Positions 49,392 to 62,581 of a DNA stretch of 64,000 nt are shown in pieces. Position 1 is the stretch's first letter. Every line of letters starts with the position of its first letter. The notes beneath the pieces are model-generated. The model was not told the DNA's origin, searched no databases, and saw only the letters and a program-made list of their open reading frames with translations. The stretch is from Serilophus lunatus (lineage: Eukaryota; Chordata; Aves; Passeriformes; Eurylaimidae), in assembly GCA_013399895.1 (NCBI GenBank), contig VXBA01004393.1, positions 2,684,736 through 2,748,735 on the forward strand. The letters are read 5' to 3'. A program made the translations under genes and the position numbers.

Positions 49392-51458
49392 ATGCCCTGT
49401 TTGAATTCTGCAGTAGAGGTGGCTTTGGACTCCTTGTGCCTCCCTCCTTCCACCTGGCAAGGCTGCTGACACAGAGCACAAGGCAGAGCTCTGCAGCCAC
49501 CCTGACTTCGATGAATTCTTACTCTGAGCTTCTCCCAGCCTCATTGGGTGTACAATCCCAGCCTGGTCTCTAGTTTTTTCCTTCTGAGGGCTGACTCTAG
49601 TTCACCCAACAACTCTATTGGAAAGAGTAATTAAATACAATATAAAGGAGGCAGTGCCCACTAACAGCAGTAGGAACTTCATTAGTGATTTCAAGAGCTT
49701 TGGCTCATGACAAGAGTCCTTTGTTTTCACAAATGGTGAAAAATGTATGAACAACCTACAGATAGTTGCTAATCAGAATATGAAAAACTCACTAGTATCA
49801 ACAAGTTGACACTATGGAACAAGTGAATGAAACCAAAGATAACTGCAGGAAGCACAGTAACCATTCCGTCCAGCAATTAAAAAAAAAGTACTTTTCTAAT
49901 TACTGATAGAAACAGCTGAGGTTTAAGGAGGTTTCCCCTTCCACAAAAACATTATAAATAATTTATGGCTCATTATAACATGATTTGGGCAGACATTAAT
50001 TCATTAGGCCTTCAGGGATTTGGGTAGAATCCTCTCGGATGAATGCAATCAGACCTTCGGTTATCACACACTCCTAAAATCATGCCATGGTTGTTGGTTC
50101 AATTATACGTTTTTAAATACTCCTCAAATACAAAATGATAAAAACTTCTTTAGCAATATCTTTACAGTTGTGGTAATGTGTTATGAATTTAATTCCAGTG
50201 CACTCACAGTGAAGGTATGCATTTTCACCCTCATTTAATACGTTATCCCCAGGAGGATTCATTTTGGCAAAGAGAGTACGTGCTCAGAAAATAGCTTCAA
50301 AAATTATGATACATTGCAAACAACAATCTTAATTGTGAAAAAGTTCTTAATTTTGGTAACAGGGACTTGATTATGTTTATAATTTCTGAAAGTTATTTCC
50401 CACTATTCTACTCAAAATCTCCAAGCTGCTAAGGAATAGCAATGCCTTTCTAGTAGGGTTGGCAGGACATTCACCATATGGAGATTATCCTCCATGCAAT
50501 AACATGATGAACACAAAGCCCATTAAAAACACTGCTGAAAGGACACAGGAAATCCTGAGCTTAAGAAAAGCTAGAAGGGGAAGAATGTCATTTAATTTTA
50601 TTGACATGTTAGGGACATTCTACTCTTCTCTTAAATTTCATGCTATCATTTTTAATGAGACACCACTGTGTTAATATATGCACTTAACTGTGCAGAATGA
50701 GAAAAAAAGAGGGGAGAGGGACACCAGGCCTCTGTTTTCAAATGTAGAAGACGAGTAATAATTGACTACAAAACATTTTGTGTTGACAATGCAATTCCTA
50801 AATGATTGATCATCTTGTCTGTGGTATTGCAAAACTTGCTTTCATTCTCCTAAGTAATTAAAAAAAGTAAATATAACCTATATGTAAAAAATGCTGATAT
50901 CCAACAGTATCTATTTAAAAGTACAATAAATGTCATGCAAGTGAATTACAAAGTAAAATGTATTTTATGCATCAAAAATGGCACTTTTGGCTCTACCTAT
51001 TCTTACATGGTACCAGTTATTTGAACTACACATGCACTTTACCATTTATTTTATTAAATGCACTTCAAAAAAGATGACTTTTTATTCACAATACCTGACG
51101 TTTATTATGGAATTGTATTGCTAGGAGACAGAAAACTCAAAGTTTCAAGACATCTCTGCTGAACCTACTGATAACTTTGTAAAATGCAGATATGTCACAA
51201 CTTGTGTTAGATAAAAAATGGCCCTTTTGATGACAGTCTGTAGCTAATGAAGGGAAGGGCACAAGAATTATTATAATAATGGCTTTTATTTCCTTTAGAT
51301 TTACACTTTTACTTTTCCATAATTCTGCTATTTATAGTATCTGAATTTAGAAGTTAGTTCTGCTATGGGTCAACTGGTAAAATGCCAAACATTTTGGCCA
51401 TGACCCTGGGAAAAAATAGACACATTTAAGAAGATAAGACCTACTGGCAGGTCTGATC
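49392..51458. other. Noncoding block, no gene seen
   Basis: The block begins with GC-richer DNA up to about 49570 and continues A/T-rich. No gene, RNA or repeat was recognised; all open frames are under 95 codons. Confidence 0.65.
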
Positions 51459-51496
51459 AGTTACTTACATATAATAATAAAAAGTTACTTACATAT
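51459..51496 (+). repeat. Short direct duplication, period 24 bp
   Basis: AGTTACTTACATAT occurs at 51459-51472 and again at 51483-51496, separated by AATAATAAAA. This is probably a slippage or small tandem duplication. Confidence 0.85.
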
Positions 51497-51540
51497 GTTT
51501 GCTATTCAGCATATGAATCTATTTCATTTGCTAGAGTAAG

Positions 51541-51690
51541 ATACTATAGCACCTCAGAAGATAAGTATTAAATCTATGCCATTTTACGGACGAGAAAACC
51601 ATGCAGCAGGTCACTGAAAAATTTTGGACCAGAAGAGTGGAGTCCAGCCAAGTTGCCATCCTACTTGATCTACACTGTGTCTCTCTCTTA
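51541..51690 (-). mobile_element. MIR SINE remnant, reversed, near full length
   Basis: On the plus strand the order is CCATTTTACGGACGAGAAAAC (starting at 51579; compare the reversed MIR core CCATTTTACAGATGAGGAAAC), then AGGTCAC (about 51609-51615), GGAGTCCAG (about 51640-51648), and a TACACT element (51671-51676) followed by CTCTC, which mirrors the reversed A-box end of the tRNA-like head. Order and spacing agree across about 120 bp. It is the best MIR match of the window, judged from memory of the family. Confidence 0.6.
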
Positions 51691-51716
51691 TTCTTTATGC
51701 AGCAGAAATCTCACAA

Positions 51717-51753
51717 TGTTGTGGGTTTTTTTGGTTGTTTTCTGGGTTTTTTT
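51717..51753 (+). repeat. G/T-rich tract
   Basis: All bases but one C (51742) are G or T, including two GGGTTTTTTT blocks. It belongs with the other G/T tracts of the window. Confidence 0.8.
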
Positions 51754-54723
51754 CAATTAGAATGGCATTAACTGCTTTTTACAGTTTTTGATTAATTTCT
51801 GTATTCTGCTTACAACTAACAGCAACTCTTCTTGCTGCTTTCAGACTATGTGGCTTATGAACATTTCTTGATCCTAGTACCCCAATCACATTATTCCTCA
51901 TTGCTGTAAAATCCCTACAAAACTGTTTGTGCCAACATCCAGACATGTTTTTGTTGCCTTACTAACTGTTGCTCCTTACATTACAAGATATTTGCTCTTT
52001 GGATGGAACCACAGTTGACTCACGTAATTGACAGAAGTATAGGTATTTTCACTTAAGATTCTTGCCTTCTCCTTGGAAATCTAGCTTGTATTTAACTGCA
52101 GTGGTGAAAAGCAGAGAGGAAATGAAACATTGGAAGAAGCTTTTCTTCACAAGAGCAACCAAGTCACATCCATGCAGATCCTGTGGACCCTTCCCAGCTG
52201 AATGAACTCTTCAGCCAGAGGCAGGTGAGCATAGAAAATCAATCCATCTTCTTCACAGACTGCACAGGCTCTACAGGAAGCTCTATGTCTATGGTCCTAC
52301 TTTGGGACCATGAGATATGGACCTCAAAACCACTGGCACACACCACCTGCAACAGATGCAAGTTAAACTCAGTTATCCTACTATTTTTACAGCTCTGAAC
52401 ACAACAGCAAAATGTAAATGCCTGAAAGCTTCCATAACACTTTGGAAGCAAGTAGAAAGCTGTGGTACATGCTGAGAAATTCTTCTAGAGACAACAGCAA
52501 CACCTGAGAGAGTCAGCAAAGAGATCATGATTATTACTCCCTCAGGGTATCACAGTATAATAGGAGCTCATTTGAAAACAGATAAAACGATGTGCTGAAT
52601 GAAGTCGAGCCTCTACTGTGGACTCCGACCTGTAAAAGACATGGCTGGTCTTTTTAGCAATATCTGCAGAACAATTTTATGGTGCACATTCAGTCTGGCT
52701 GTAAAAAGAGATGTTACAGACGAAGTTAAAAAAATTCATTCAAAATAATATTGATTGAATTGCAAGATCAGTGAACAGTGAAACAGGCAAATCTTCCTGT
52801 AAGTCTTTGTCACTGATTGACTGTAGAGCCATTAGTGTGAATGTGCTTTCCTAATAGGTGAGCAGAATTGACTTCTGAATGACAGTGTTTCTCCTCCAGG
52901 CTTATACAGCCCAAAAAGTGCAAGCTTTGCTAGACTTTAAAAACCAAATGTTCTCACTATCCCAGAGAGAACTCAATTTCTTTTTGCAAAGAAAATATAT
53001 TTTACAGTAAGTTATATTTGAATTGTGTCAGTTAAATAGAAGGAAACTATTAACCTCTGATAAAAACCAACACACATTCTCAATGTATGGGAATTCTGTA
53101 ATGGGCTTCTGCACTCTGTTTTCTCATGTATGAATTACCTATGCATCTCACATTTTATCTGATCAACAAGGGCACGGTAGTTCTCTAAGAGGCTTACCAA
53201 AGGAGTTTTAAATGTGGGGAAGTAGGCTAATAGTTCAGTAATAATGGGAAGAACTGAAAAGGACTCAGTATGCTTCAACCAAATGACAGTGGTGCAACAG
53301 TGACAGGACTTAAAAGGACTTCTCAAATGGAATCCCCCACCATGCACACCTCACTAGCCTGTAAAATCTTCCCATTGAGCATCTAGACCCATAAATCACA
53401 TGAGAACAGAAGTGAGCTACAACTGGGACCTGAGGAATCTGTAAATGCTTGGGAATACTGTGGGAATCACCCCAGTGTGAGTGACATCAGTCCAGCAGCA
53501 GGAGGCACGGAAGCTTCTGGATTCATTGCTCTCAAGGACCCTCAGGCATGCATGGCTTTATACACGTGAGCAACCAGCAAACAGATTTTCACCCCCCTTC
53601 TCCGCAGTCATACAGAGTTAAGCTATTGAGAATCAAAGACAGCTCAGCTTTACATCTGACCAGCACAGCTACCAGAGGTCCCACAGAATATTTAACAATT
53701 TCTTTTTACAGAGCATTGTAGGCAGAAACTTTCCAGCCTGATGAGGTTTAAAGGCAATATTTTACTGCCAGAGACAAGAAACTGCTCAGGTTATTGCTCA
53801 TACTGACTTCATGTCCAGTTAACAGCCATACCAAATAAATTATCTGTCACTTCTGATATTTTTGTCATTTCCAGAGATACTGAATATTTTCATGCATTTA
53901 TAGAGTAATTTATCAGATACGCTTATAAGAACTCAGATAATCTAGAGAGCACTAAATCCTTCACCACTGCTGAGAAGCATTGCAGAAAATCTGAAAGATT
54001 GGAGGGGAAAAATGATGCCCAGGTAGTTTCCATTCTGCAGCTCTGCCCTGCTGTAGAGTGCTGTATTTGCATAGAGAAGCTTCTGAGATATTACAGATTA
54101 TTTGTTAAAACTTCGTCTAGCAAATGCAGTTCCATTTCAATAAACTGATAAATATTAGTGAATGAACATAACAGACTGCTACAATACCTGGCACTAAAAT
54201 TTAGAGGTAGATAGGTGCAAAGAAAATAAAAAGTGTTGTTTCTCTACCAATCAGGAGGCAAAAAATAATAATAAAAAAAAAGTCCTCTTGGCTTTTTATC
54301 AGAATTTCCCCACATGCTGCCTCAGCCAATGACACACGATGTACTGGCACTGCTATTTCTTTTGCTTACAAACCTCATCATACAGCAGATGCAGTTTGAT
54401 ATTAATTTAGCAGTTACCACAGAATCTTATCCTTATTTGCCTCTCAAAACTGCTTTGTTTATTTTTAATACAGTATACTTCACAGATCACACACAGTTAA
54501 AAGATGAAACAGATATAAAACCACTGTTTCATTTTTAAGCCTGCAATTAATAAAAATACATAGCAAGCTTCCTTGTCAGAGGCTACTGAAAGATACAAAC
54601 ATAAGTTTTATAAAATCAACCTAAGTAGATTGATTTTATGGTAAAATAAATTATTCAACACTGATAATGACCAAGGAGGACCCAACACAATTAGGAATAC
54701 TTAAACACAGATTTCAGATTTAT
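51754..54723. other. Noncoding block, no gene seen
   Basis: Open frames stay under 75 codons. About 53820-53945 is A/T-rich with ATTTTCATGCATTTAT-type words but nothing definable. No repeat family or RNA gene was recognised. Confidence 0.65.
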
Positions 54724-54750
54724 AGATTATACTTTACAGATTATACTTTA
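54724..54750 (+). repeat. Short tandem duplication, period 14 bp
   Basis: AGATTATACTTTA is present at 54724-54736 and 54738-54750. Just upstream, ATAAAATCAA (54610-54619) and TTGATTTTAT (54630-54639) form a 10-bp A/T-rich hairpin with a ten-base loop, which is near chance expectation. Confidence 0.8.
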
Positions 54751-56395
54751 ATTAAAAACTAAAAGAGACAAATGTGTCTTTTGTCTGTGATTTACAAAAT
54801 ATATTTTATGAGGAGAATGGATATGATACATATATATGTTTATATACACACATTTGCTTCCAAGTATGTTGCTCAACTGAAGCAACCTGAACAGCAAAAG
54901 TAATATGGCACCACCTCTAAGTATGAATATTTGGGGAAAAGCCTGTTACACTGGAAATTGGGGAGGTTGTCCACTAATGACAAGAAAATTAATTTTGGAC
55001 TGATGGGTACAGCTTTAACCATATTTCTGGTATCAGATCAGCTCAAAGAGAAACAGGTTTGGTTTAACTTCTTACTGTCTGAGCAGTCCACCTGGCTGTG
55101 CCCTAGGAACAGGGCAGCCAGGAATCACAGCTGCAGCCTAAAGCCAGGCATAAAGTAGAGCCCTCTTTTTTCCTAGTTAAAAATCCATAAGAAAATGTCT
55201 TCCCTGGTTACATGTGTTTCTAACAACCTTCTTCTTTGACTTTTCTGAGCTGCTCTATCACAATAGGTTCTTCTACCTAAAAAAAAATCACAAGCAGCAA
55301 GTTAATCTTGTTTTCACTGGCAGATTTTTATCTTTTCTTTGAAGACTAAATTCTCAGGCATCTACAAGAAGTTTGGTTTTGCAATCCTAAATCAAGGAGC
55401 CTTTCTTCTTCCTTTCAGTCCCTTTCCACCTACCTGTTGAAATCACTTTCCTCTCACTAAGTTAGAGAGCAAATGGTTAGACTTATTGTAATACCTCTCC
55501 TCTTTCAGGAAGATTCACAACAGGCCTTGCAAAATTTGGTTTCAAAGTTCTGAGTGTCCTCCACTCCTGATAAAAATAATGGGAAATCAATGCACTGCAA
55601 CTTGCAGAGTTAGGTCCATTTGATAATACTCGGGCAACATCAAATCACTGCTCGCAGTATAGCAATGAAACCAACTCCAACATGAAATTTGGAACAACAA
55701 CACCCTCTTTCTCCTTTTATTCTTTAAATGCAGCATCAGATCCCAAGTGGGAGGGGAAAGGGAGGAATGTTTGCCAGGTTTGAACATCTGACTCAAATAG
55801 TTTCCTGCTTCCAAACCCCACTCAGTGTGACACTGGGGAGAAAAAAAAATTGCGTCTAAGTTCAGAAATTAAGCTTCCTTAGAGTTTGAAATAGCAGATA
55901 CAGTATATAGAAAATGCATCCCTGTAAAAATAGTAAAAGGCAATCCTGGAATCACAAAAGTAAAAGTGGGTGCAGCTGGTTCTTTTCTAAATTTTTGAAA
56001 GCATAAGAAAATCAGATTAAATACATTTCAAAATACATGTTCCATATGAAATAGATGTTCTACTAATTGAAGAGGAAATTGAAAGCAGATACTAAAGGGC
56101 TATATGGTGCAGAAAATCATAGGAGACTGCTACTGATAATTGCTAATTAGAACCATTCCTAATACTTTGTCATGCAGGAGTTCTAGGTCAGTCCCTGATT
56201 CTTCTTCAACGTTCTTGCTATATATAATAAGGACACACTTGTACTGTTGTAACAAAGGTTTTGACATCACTTCCACTATAAACCTCTTACCAGAACTTGA
56301 AAGTTTATCATTAAAATGCACTTCAGGATGAAAATTGGCACGGAAATTCCCAGTCTATCAAAATCACAGTAAGCATGTTGCAAATATAAAGTCAG
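54751..56395. other. Noncoding block, no gene seen
   Basis: Short TATATATG/TATATACACAC words lie near 54830-54850. No gene, RNA or repeat family was recognised. Confidence 0.65.
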
Positions 56396-56555
56396 AGAAA
56401 GGCTGAGGTTGGACAGGACCTGCTAGACTTGAATAACTATGTAGAGAGACTCCAAAAACTGTCCAGGAAAGCAGTTCCAGTGTTTGATTATTCTTTCGGC
56501 AAAAAAAAAATTGTTCCTATGTTTATTTAGGTTGTATTCTACTTCATTATCCACC
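56396..56555 (-). mobile_element. CR1 LINE 3'-end remnant, reversed
   Basis: The plus strand reads GAGGTTGGACAGGACCT (56405-56421), GACTCCAAAAACTGTCCAGG (56448-56467), CAGTTCCAGTGTTTGA (56472-56487), CTTTCGGCAAA (56493-56503) and ATTGTTCCTAT (56510-56520). This is the familiar reverse-complement CR1 order: GGTTGGAAGGGACC, then GACTCCACCACTTCCCTGGG, CTGTTCCAGTGTTTGA, CTTTCGGTAAAG and TTTTTCCTAAT. Many substitutions show an old, dead fragment. Only the 3' portion is present; no reverse transcriptase is encoded. CR1 is the dominant bird retroposon, which supports an avian or other sauropsid source. Confidence 0.85.
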
Positions 56556-58354
56556 ATATATTGAGTACCATATTTAAAAAAATAAGTTTCAAGGTGCCAG
56601 AGTTAAAACTACTGCCGGCTCACTGTGACCTGACTGTCTTAAAAGAATGTAAACATAATTCATAAGGCTGTATCTGAAACAGGTTTCACGTGTGACTCAC
56701 TTATGTTGGACCCCTGCCACTCTCAGTGTTAAATTTGACATGGCCTGAAATGAAATTAAATTTGAATTTTTAAATCAAAAGACATGATCCTAGTGTTTGA
56801 GAGTACACGGTATAAAATTTGAGTGCCTCAAGATGACGACTTCTCTCAGTAATCCAGTTGTAAGTAAAAAAAAAAATAAAAAAAAAAAGCAGTGGAATGT
56901 GATTTCCTTTAATTCCTTTGACATAAACAATGGAATCATTTTACTGAAATTGAAAAATTAAGAAAGATGGGCAGACACTCACTGTAAGAGGTTTCAAGCA
57001 AGACTGCAAAAGAGTACAATTACAATAAAATAAACCCAAGAACTATTAAATGAATTTTAGCAGTTAAGGAATGTGTACTGGAAGGAAAAACACATCTATT
57101 TATATACAAGACCATAATACCACGTAGTCACATGCACTGTTACTAGGATTACTCACAAAATCTTTTTGTCTTATAGAGTTTTGATCTTTATCAGAAAATA
57201 TACAAAAGATAATTAACTCATTAATCCAAACTCCACGTTGTTTTAACACAATTTTACTATGTTTTGAGAATTTTCTCAAATTGCATCAGTACATTTCTCA
57301 ACTTGCTTTTTGTCAGTCCATTGTGTAAAAGTTACAGTGATAAACTTTTAAATTTTAGAGGCAGTTGTAGGGTCATCCATGAATTACTCTTTACCCGCTT
57401 GTTCTGTCATTTCAATCTCCTTTCCAAGTCTCCCATTACCTTGAGCAGATGTTTACAAATGTTTTGTGCAGTTTTGCTCTTCCTTGTGGAAAGACAGACT
57501 TCTTTTGGTCCCTCCAGTTTTTGCTGGGCAATGCTCACTCATTGATCATCACCGATTTTTTTTTCGAGATTTTTAATGATAGAGATGTTTACATTTCCTC
57601 TTTTGTTCCTTTTTTTTAATATATATTTTGGTAACATCTCTGATACTCATTATATACTTAGAAGACAGATAACATTAATTCTCACAATGGAGTAGGCATG
57701 ATCCTGTGTATTTGAACTAAAGCTCTATTCAGGACTCATCTGAAAATAGGGCTATTTATGGCATTCTTAAATTCTCTATAATTACCCATTCATTTCCTGG
57801 AGGTCAAAAAAATAATACAAAAGCTTACATATGACATGCTTAATCATACTATACCCTTTGCTGATACAACCTCTGCAATCTATTCTCTCCAAGTAGCCTG
57901 AAAAACATAGATGCCAGCTTTATTAATTTCATACAGGACTTAGGACACTGGCAAATAATCAGGTTCTTCTAGTAGATTCTCTCATCCACAGAAGAGATAG
58001 AGCCTTACTCCCCAACCTGAAAATGCAAGGTTTGCATTCTGTGTCTGTAAATCCAGTGTTGCCACAGAGCACTTAATACAAACTTACTTGGCTGCTTTGT
58101 TAAAAGACTGATTCCACTCACATACACATAGAAAGAAAGAAAGAAAATCCATATTGAGAGAAGGCTCTAATTAACAGATTTCTCTTCAGCACAGATGAGT
58201 ACCCAGAGATGAAAAGGCTCAGATTACCTACTTGATGCTGATAAAGTGCAAAATGAAACCCTGATCAGCTTTGGAAAGGCATTCCAATGCATTTAGTTAA
58301 ACCGTTAGATTTGGATGAAGTTACTTATTAATGCAACAAGGAATAGGTGAGGAA
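56556..58354. other. Noncoding block with simple repeats
   Basis: A-rich tract A11-T-A11 at 56866-56888, a short ATATATAT near 57619, and a (GAAA)4 run at 58131-58147. The 93-codon frame at 57264-57545 (plus) is unrecognised. No gene was seen. Confidence 0.65.
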
Positions 58355-58437
58355 GGTTTGGTGGGGTTTTTTTATACTTTGGTTTGGGTTTTGTTCATCT
58401 GTTTGTTAGGGGAGTTGGTTGGTTGTTTTGTTTTGAT
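58355..58437 (+). repeat. G/T-rich low-complexity tract
   Basis: Three nearly pure G/T runs (58355-58373, 58378-58395, 58401-58437) contain repeated GGTTTG, GGGGTTTTTTT and GGTTGGTTG words. Confidence 0.8.
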
Positions 58438-59790
58438 AAACTGAACTACTCAGGCAAGATGCCAAGTTTATTTTCAAACTTCTTCAAACTTGAGTTTTTC
58501 TTCCTGATCTGCTCGTCTATCCATGGTGCTGATCTCAAGTGAGTGCCTTGCATGCCCACAGTTTACCTCTGTAAATCTTCAGGGTATGTGCTGTTGGCTT
58601 CCATCAGGTTTAAATTCCAGGTATTTACAGACAAATCCATCTCTGCCGAGCCCTGGGTTGTTCACTGTCTCCCATACATGTGGGACTGAGAGCAACATAT
58701 AGACTGTGGAAAGGCATCCCTCATATACAGAGTTGAGCTATGCAACAATCTGGAGACAGAGAAATCTCCAAGATCTCTCTCCCCAGAATCCCCACTTCCA
58801 GCAGATCAAAACTCCCGTGATTTTGTATGTTCTTGGAGCTTCTGTTCCTGTTTCTGCTTCCCTGCAGTTTTGCTCATGCCTATTTCAGTATCCTCCTCAA
58901 ATTCCCTGCAAACCAGAGACAGCAAAGCCTGCACCAAAGTTCCCCATATTCAAGATGGTCCTTTCAGCCTGGGAATCTGATGTTGGACAGAAATAATAAA
59001 TCATAACAGTTAATAGTTCAATGAGAGCAAGTCCAAGCAGGGCAAATGCAGCACTCTCAGGCCTTACAGGAACTCTGTGAACCGTATGGCAACTGGTGTT
59101 AATGCTTAACAAATGTCTTCCAAATGCTATGGAAAGAATATGGTCTCATTGATATGCTGTTCTGATGGATTTGTGGAATGAAAGTCACTGCATAGCTGCA
59201 TTTCTGAAACAAGCTTTATACCTCATTAATGCAATACATAAGCTGTACAATTATACACCCATATGTCACTGCCAAATTTATACACTTTTACATACTGTTA
59301 GATTAAGATGGTTTCATTTCATTGCTCTGCAAATGGACTTTTGAAAGGATATTTCACTCAAATTTTTGTGCAGCACTGACAGGCAAAGCACGTGAAAGAC
59401 ATGGAGTTCCTTGTGTAAATGCAGCACCTACAACATGCCCTGAAGTAAAAAATCATGACATGAACAAACAATTTCTGCATTCTTTCAATACAGTGACCTT
59501 TTCAAAGTGTAAGCTGTAGTCCAGTGTCCCCTTCCCCCACAAAGAGGCACCATTTTAGAACCAATTCCACTGGATTATGCTATAATGCACTGCGATGTCT
59601 CTTGATCTGACCCACTTCTTCAAGTCTGATGGGTTTTTGTTTACACTGATCCAAAGCAGCAGGAGGATTACAGCACTGTCTAATTAGAATAACTTTTCAA
59701 TTTATGGTGAGTAATGAATACACACTATTGGACACTGCTGTCTAGTGAACTGGGCAAAGAACCAGCAGAACTGAGTTGTGTCCCTTAAGG
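58438..59790. other. Noncoding block, no gene seen
   Basis: A 96-codon plus-strand frame (58706-58996) lies in slightly GC-richer DNA but matches no protein I know. No repeat family was identified. Confidence 0.65.
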
Positions 59791-59845
59791 CAAAAATAAA
59801 AAAAAAGAAAAAACAAACCAAAAAAACCCAACAAAACCCAACACC
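59791..59845 (-). repeat. A/C-rich tract (reverse of the G/T tracts)
   Basis: The plus strand is almost wholly A and C with CAAACC and AAAAAAACCC words. Its complement reads GGGTTTTGTTGGG followed by TTTTTTTGG, the same vocabulary as the G/T tracts at 28.6, 51.7, 58.4 and 62.6 kb. Confidence 0.8.
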
Positions 59846-62581
59846 TCAGACTTTAGCTGATATTATGTGTCTAGCTCTCTATCATGCAGTCTGCTTTTAT
59901 GTCTTTAGTCATCATTTCTTTTCCTCCTGAAAGAGACTGCTTTGCTGCATATACTCATATCAAGAGACTTGACTATCAGCTGCAGCAAGGCAGAAGACTC
60001 ATTTCATGTTTGAGAGGCAGCTGGTGAAAGACCAGATAGAGCCAGAAATTTCTAAGGCAATGTTGCCTTCCCTCATCCCTTTTCCTCAGCAAGGCAATCT
60101 TGGGAGTAACTTATGAGGGTCCCTAATATTGACCCATTTGCAAAATTTTTATGGTTGTGGGAAAACCAAAGTCATAGGATTTTGTGTAAAACAGTTTCAG
60201 GGAAGAATGCAGGATTAGACAATCCTGTAATAATAAATACAGCCACATATAGGGTGCAAGGGAAAACAGTCGGGAGATAGGAAACCTATTGGATAATTAA
60301 AGGAGGGTGAGTAGCAAGCACTAGTTATGAAAGCTTGAAGGAATTATGAATAATGAAGATTTTTTTCCAATAGATGATTTCAGAATATCTCTGCAATTGC
60401 TCTCCCTTGTTTTAAGAACAGAGGTGCATTTATTGCATGTAGCCTATCCTTATGGCAAAGCCAGATGGAAAGCATGTAGGGCTGCTACTTAACACAGCTG
60501 CTTACACATGAAGCTGCATTATAGGAAAAGCCGTGGGAGAGAATCACAACAATGAAATGCATCTGGCTTAGTGTACAGCAGTAAATAGAAGCAAATATAT
60601 TATGGTAGTTCAATTACTGATAGGATAGTAGAGCCTATTCAAGACTTAATATTTAATTATCTTTAGGCTGCTATAGTTGCTAAGCTGTCAGCAGCATCTG
60701 TAGAGGCTACATAGGTGGACATCTGCTACTGACTGAGAATGCCACACACCAGCAGAGCTGTTTGCCACAAATACACAGAAATTCAGGAGATCACATTACA
60801 ACCAAATCTTCCACATAAAACATATTTACAACAAGGATACATAGCTTGGATCACACTCAGGCTGGTAGGAGGCAGAAGGACAAGCTACACTGACTGGGGG
60901 CTTGTTGGAGAGAGCAGTGAATCCTGAGGTAAGGGAGATGAATGAGCACTGTTTAAATAAATTTTCTGTACTGAACCACCCAGAAATCCAGCTGAAACTG
61001 AGCTTACATATCCCTCTTGCATGCAAAACACTGTTGCGAAAGATCATTCAGTTTGCAAAGTCAAGTCCAGTTAAGCTTAATTTGGCTTCCTCAAGCAGAC
61101 AACACAGCATTGTATATGCATAATTCTATAATTGTATATTTTTTTCCTACCCCAGGAACATCTTTGATTGGACAGGAGTCCCAAATACTCTTCTGATCCC
61201 AGTTACTGCTCCCTCAAGCATGCACCACCTGCACAAGTCCTTCTGGAATCTGTTTAACTCCCCTTGCTGACAATCTTCCTCCAGCAACTCCATGTCACTG
61301 CTCATCTCATCTCTCTATTCCTTATTTCTGCTTCCAGCATCCCTTGCCCCTCCCTTGAGCTCCAGACGCTGCTGTGTTTAGCCTTCAGTTGTCCTACCTC
61401 AGTGTCACAGCAAAAGCATTACAGCAGTGGAGCACTCACTTGCCCACTCTAAGTCACGATGTCTTACCAGTACCACAGAGAAGCTGCGTGTCTGAAAGGA
61501 CCCCTGAGGCTGAGCACGTCTAGGAAAAGTGATGTCTCCTCACTTAGAAGCCAACTCAGCCTCTAACAAAGCACGTGCAAATAAAATCAAACTCAATAAA
61601 ATGACTAGATTTCGTTGGATTCTTATGAGAATAATAAAAAAGAATTATCCACAGCAACAGAACAACCCTGTAGACAATGTGTCTGGTCTGAAACATGGAA
61701 GTGTGAGAGCTTTCCAGCCAACAATTAAGAATGTAGTCTCCTTCCAAGAAGCTCAATTATTTCTGCTGACAAAGTCTTAAATTCACCCCACAGCAGCAGC
61801 CAAGCACACCTCAGCTTGACAAAGCTCAATCCAGCAGAAACAAATCTTACAGAATGGACATACAAGGAAACCTGAACGCTAGGAAGCACAACCAGTTATA
61901 TCTACATATCTTACATTCATCTGCACTGCACAATGACAGCAAAGTACAACATAGCTAAGTGCATCACTTTTTAATGATCTTTGAGAAGTTGAAGACGACA
62001 ATAGGTTTCTTCCTATCCAAGCCATATGTCTAAAATGGCGAAGAATGTGAACATCTGCAGGGGATGGAAAACACCTCCTTGCACTCCATAGCATTTTCAG
62101 AATTCTTCACTCTCTTTGAGTGCAACGGTGCCTCATTAACATTCCTTTCATTTGTGAGACTGATCAGTTATCAGCAATTCCCAAAACAGAAACATTGTTT
62201 TTCAAGTGGATTTCCTCATTATACTGGAAAACTGAAAATGCAGGATTTGGGTTTGCATGTTGCACACAGTTTGAGTATGGGATCATCCAAACATGGTGTG
62301 ACCCTTTTGCCATTGCAAGTCAGTGTACTTTAACCATCTTTTAGGTCACTAAGTAAGCTGTGGAGATTTATAGCAATTGATAATGGATAAGGGTGACTTT
62401 GTAATTTTGCAGGAAGAATCTGAAACTTTTTATTCCTCCTTACCGGGTCTCAAGGGCCATTAGGATTTTGTACTGTAAATGAACCTTAAAGATTTGTTTG
62501 AACTACAACTGGATTTGCTTAAGTAATTTTGTTTCTTAATATAAGCCCTGTCTCCTACAAGGTCGTACAGCAGGGATTTGA
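59846..62581. other. Noncoding block, no gene seen
   Basis: Open frames stay under 90 codons. Donor-like GAG|GTAAGG (junction 60928/60929) has no convincing partner acceptor. No RNA or repeat family was recognised. Confidence 0.65.

Noticed and set aside
49241..49544. Lys-rich open frames on the minus strand
   Set aside because: Produced by translating the 48-nt pyrimidine tract; not a protein signal.
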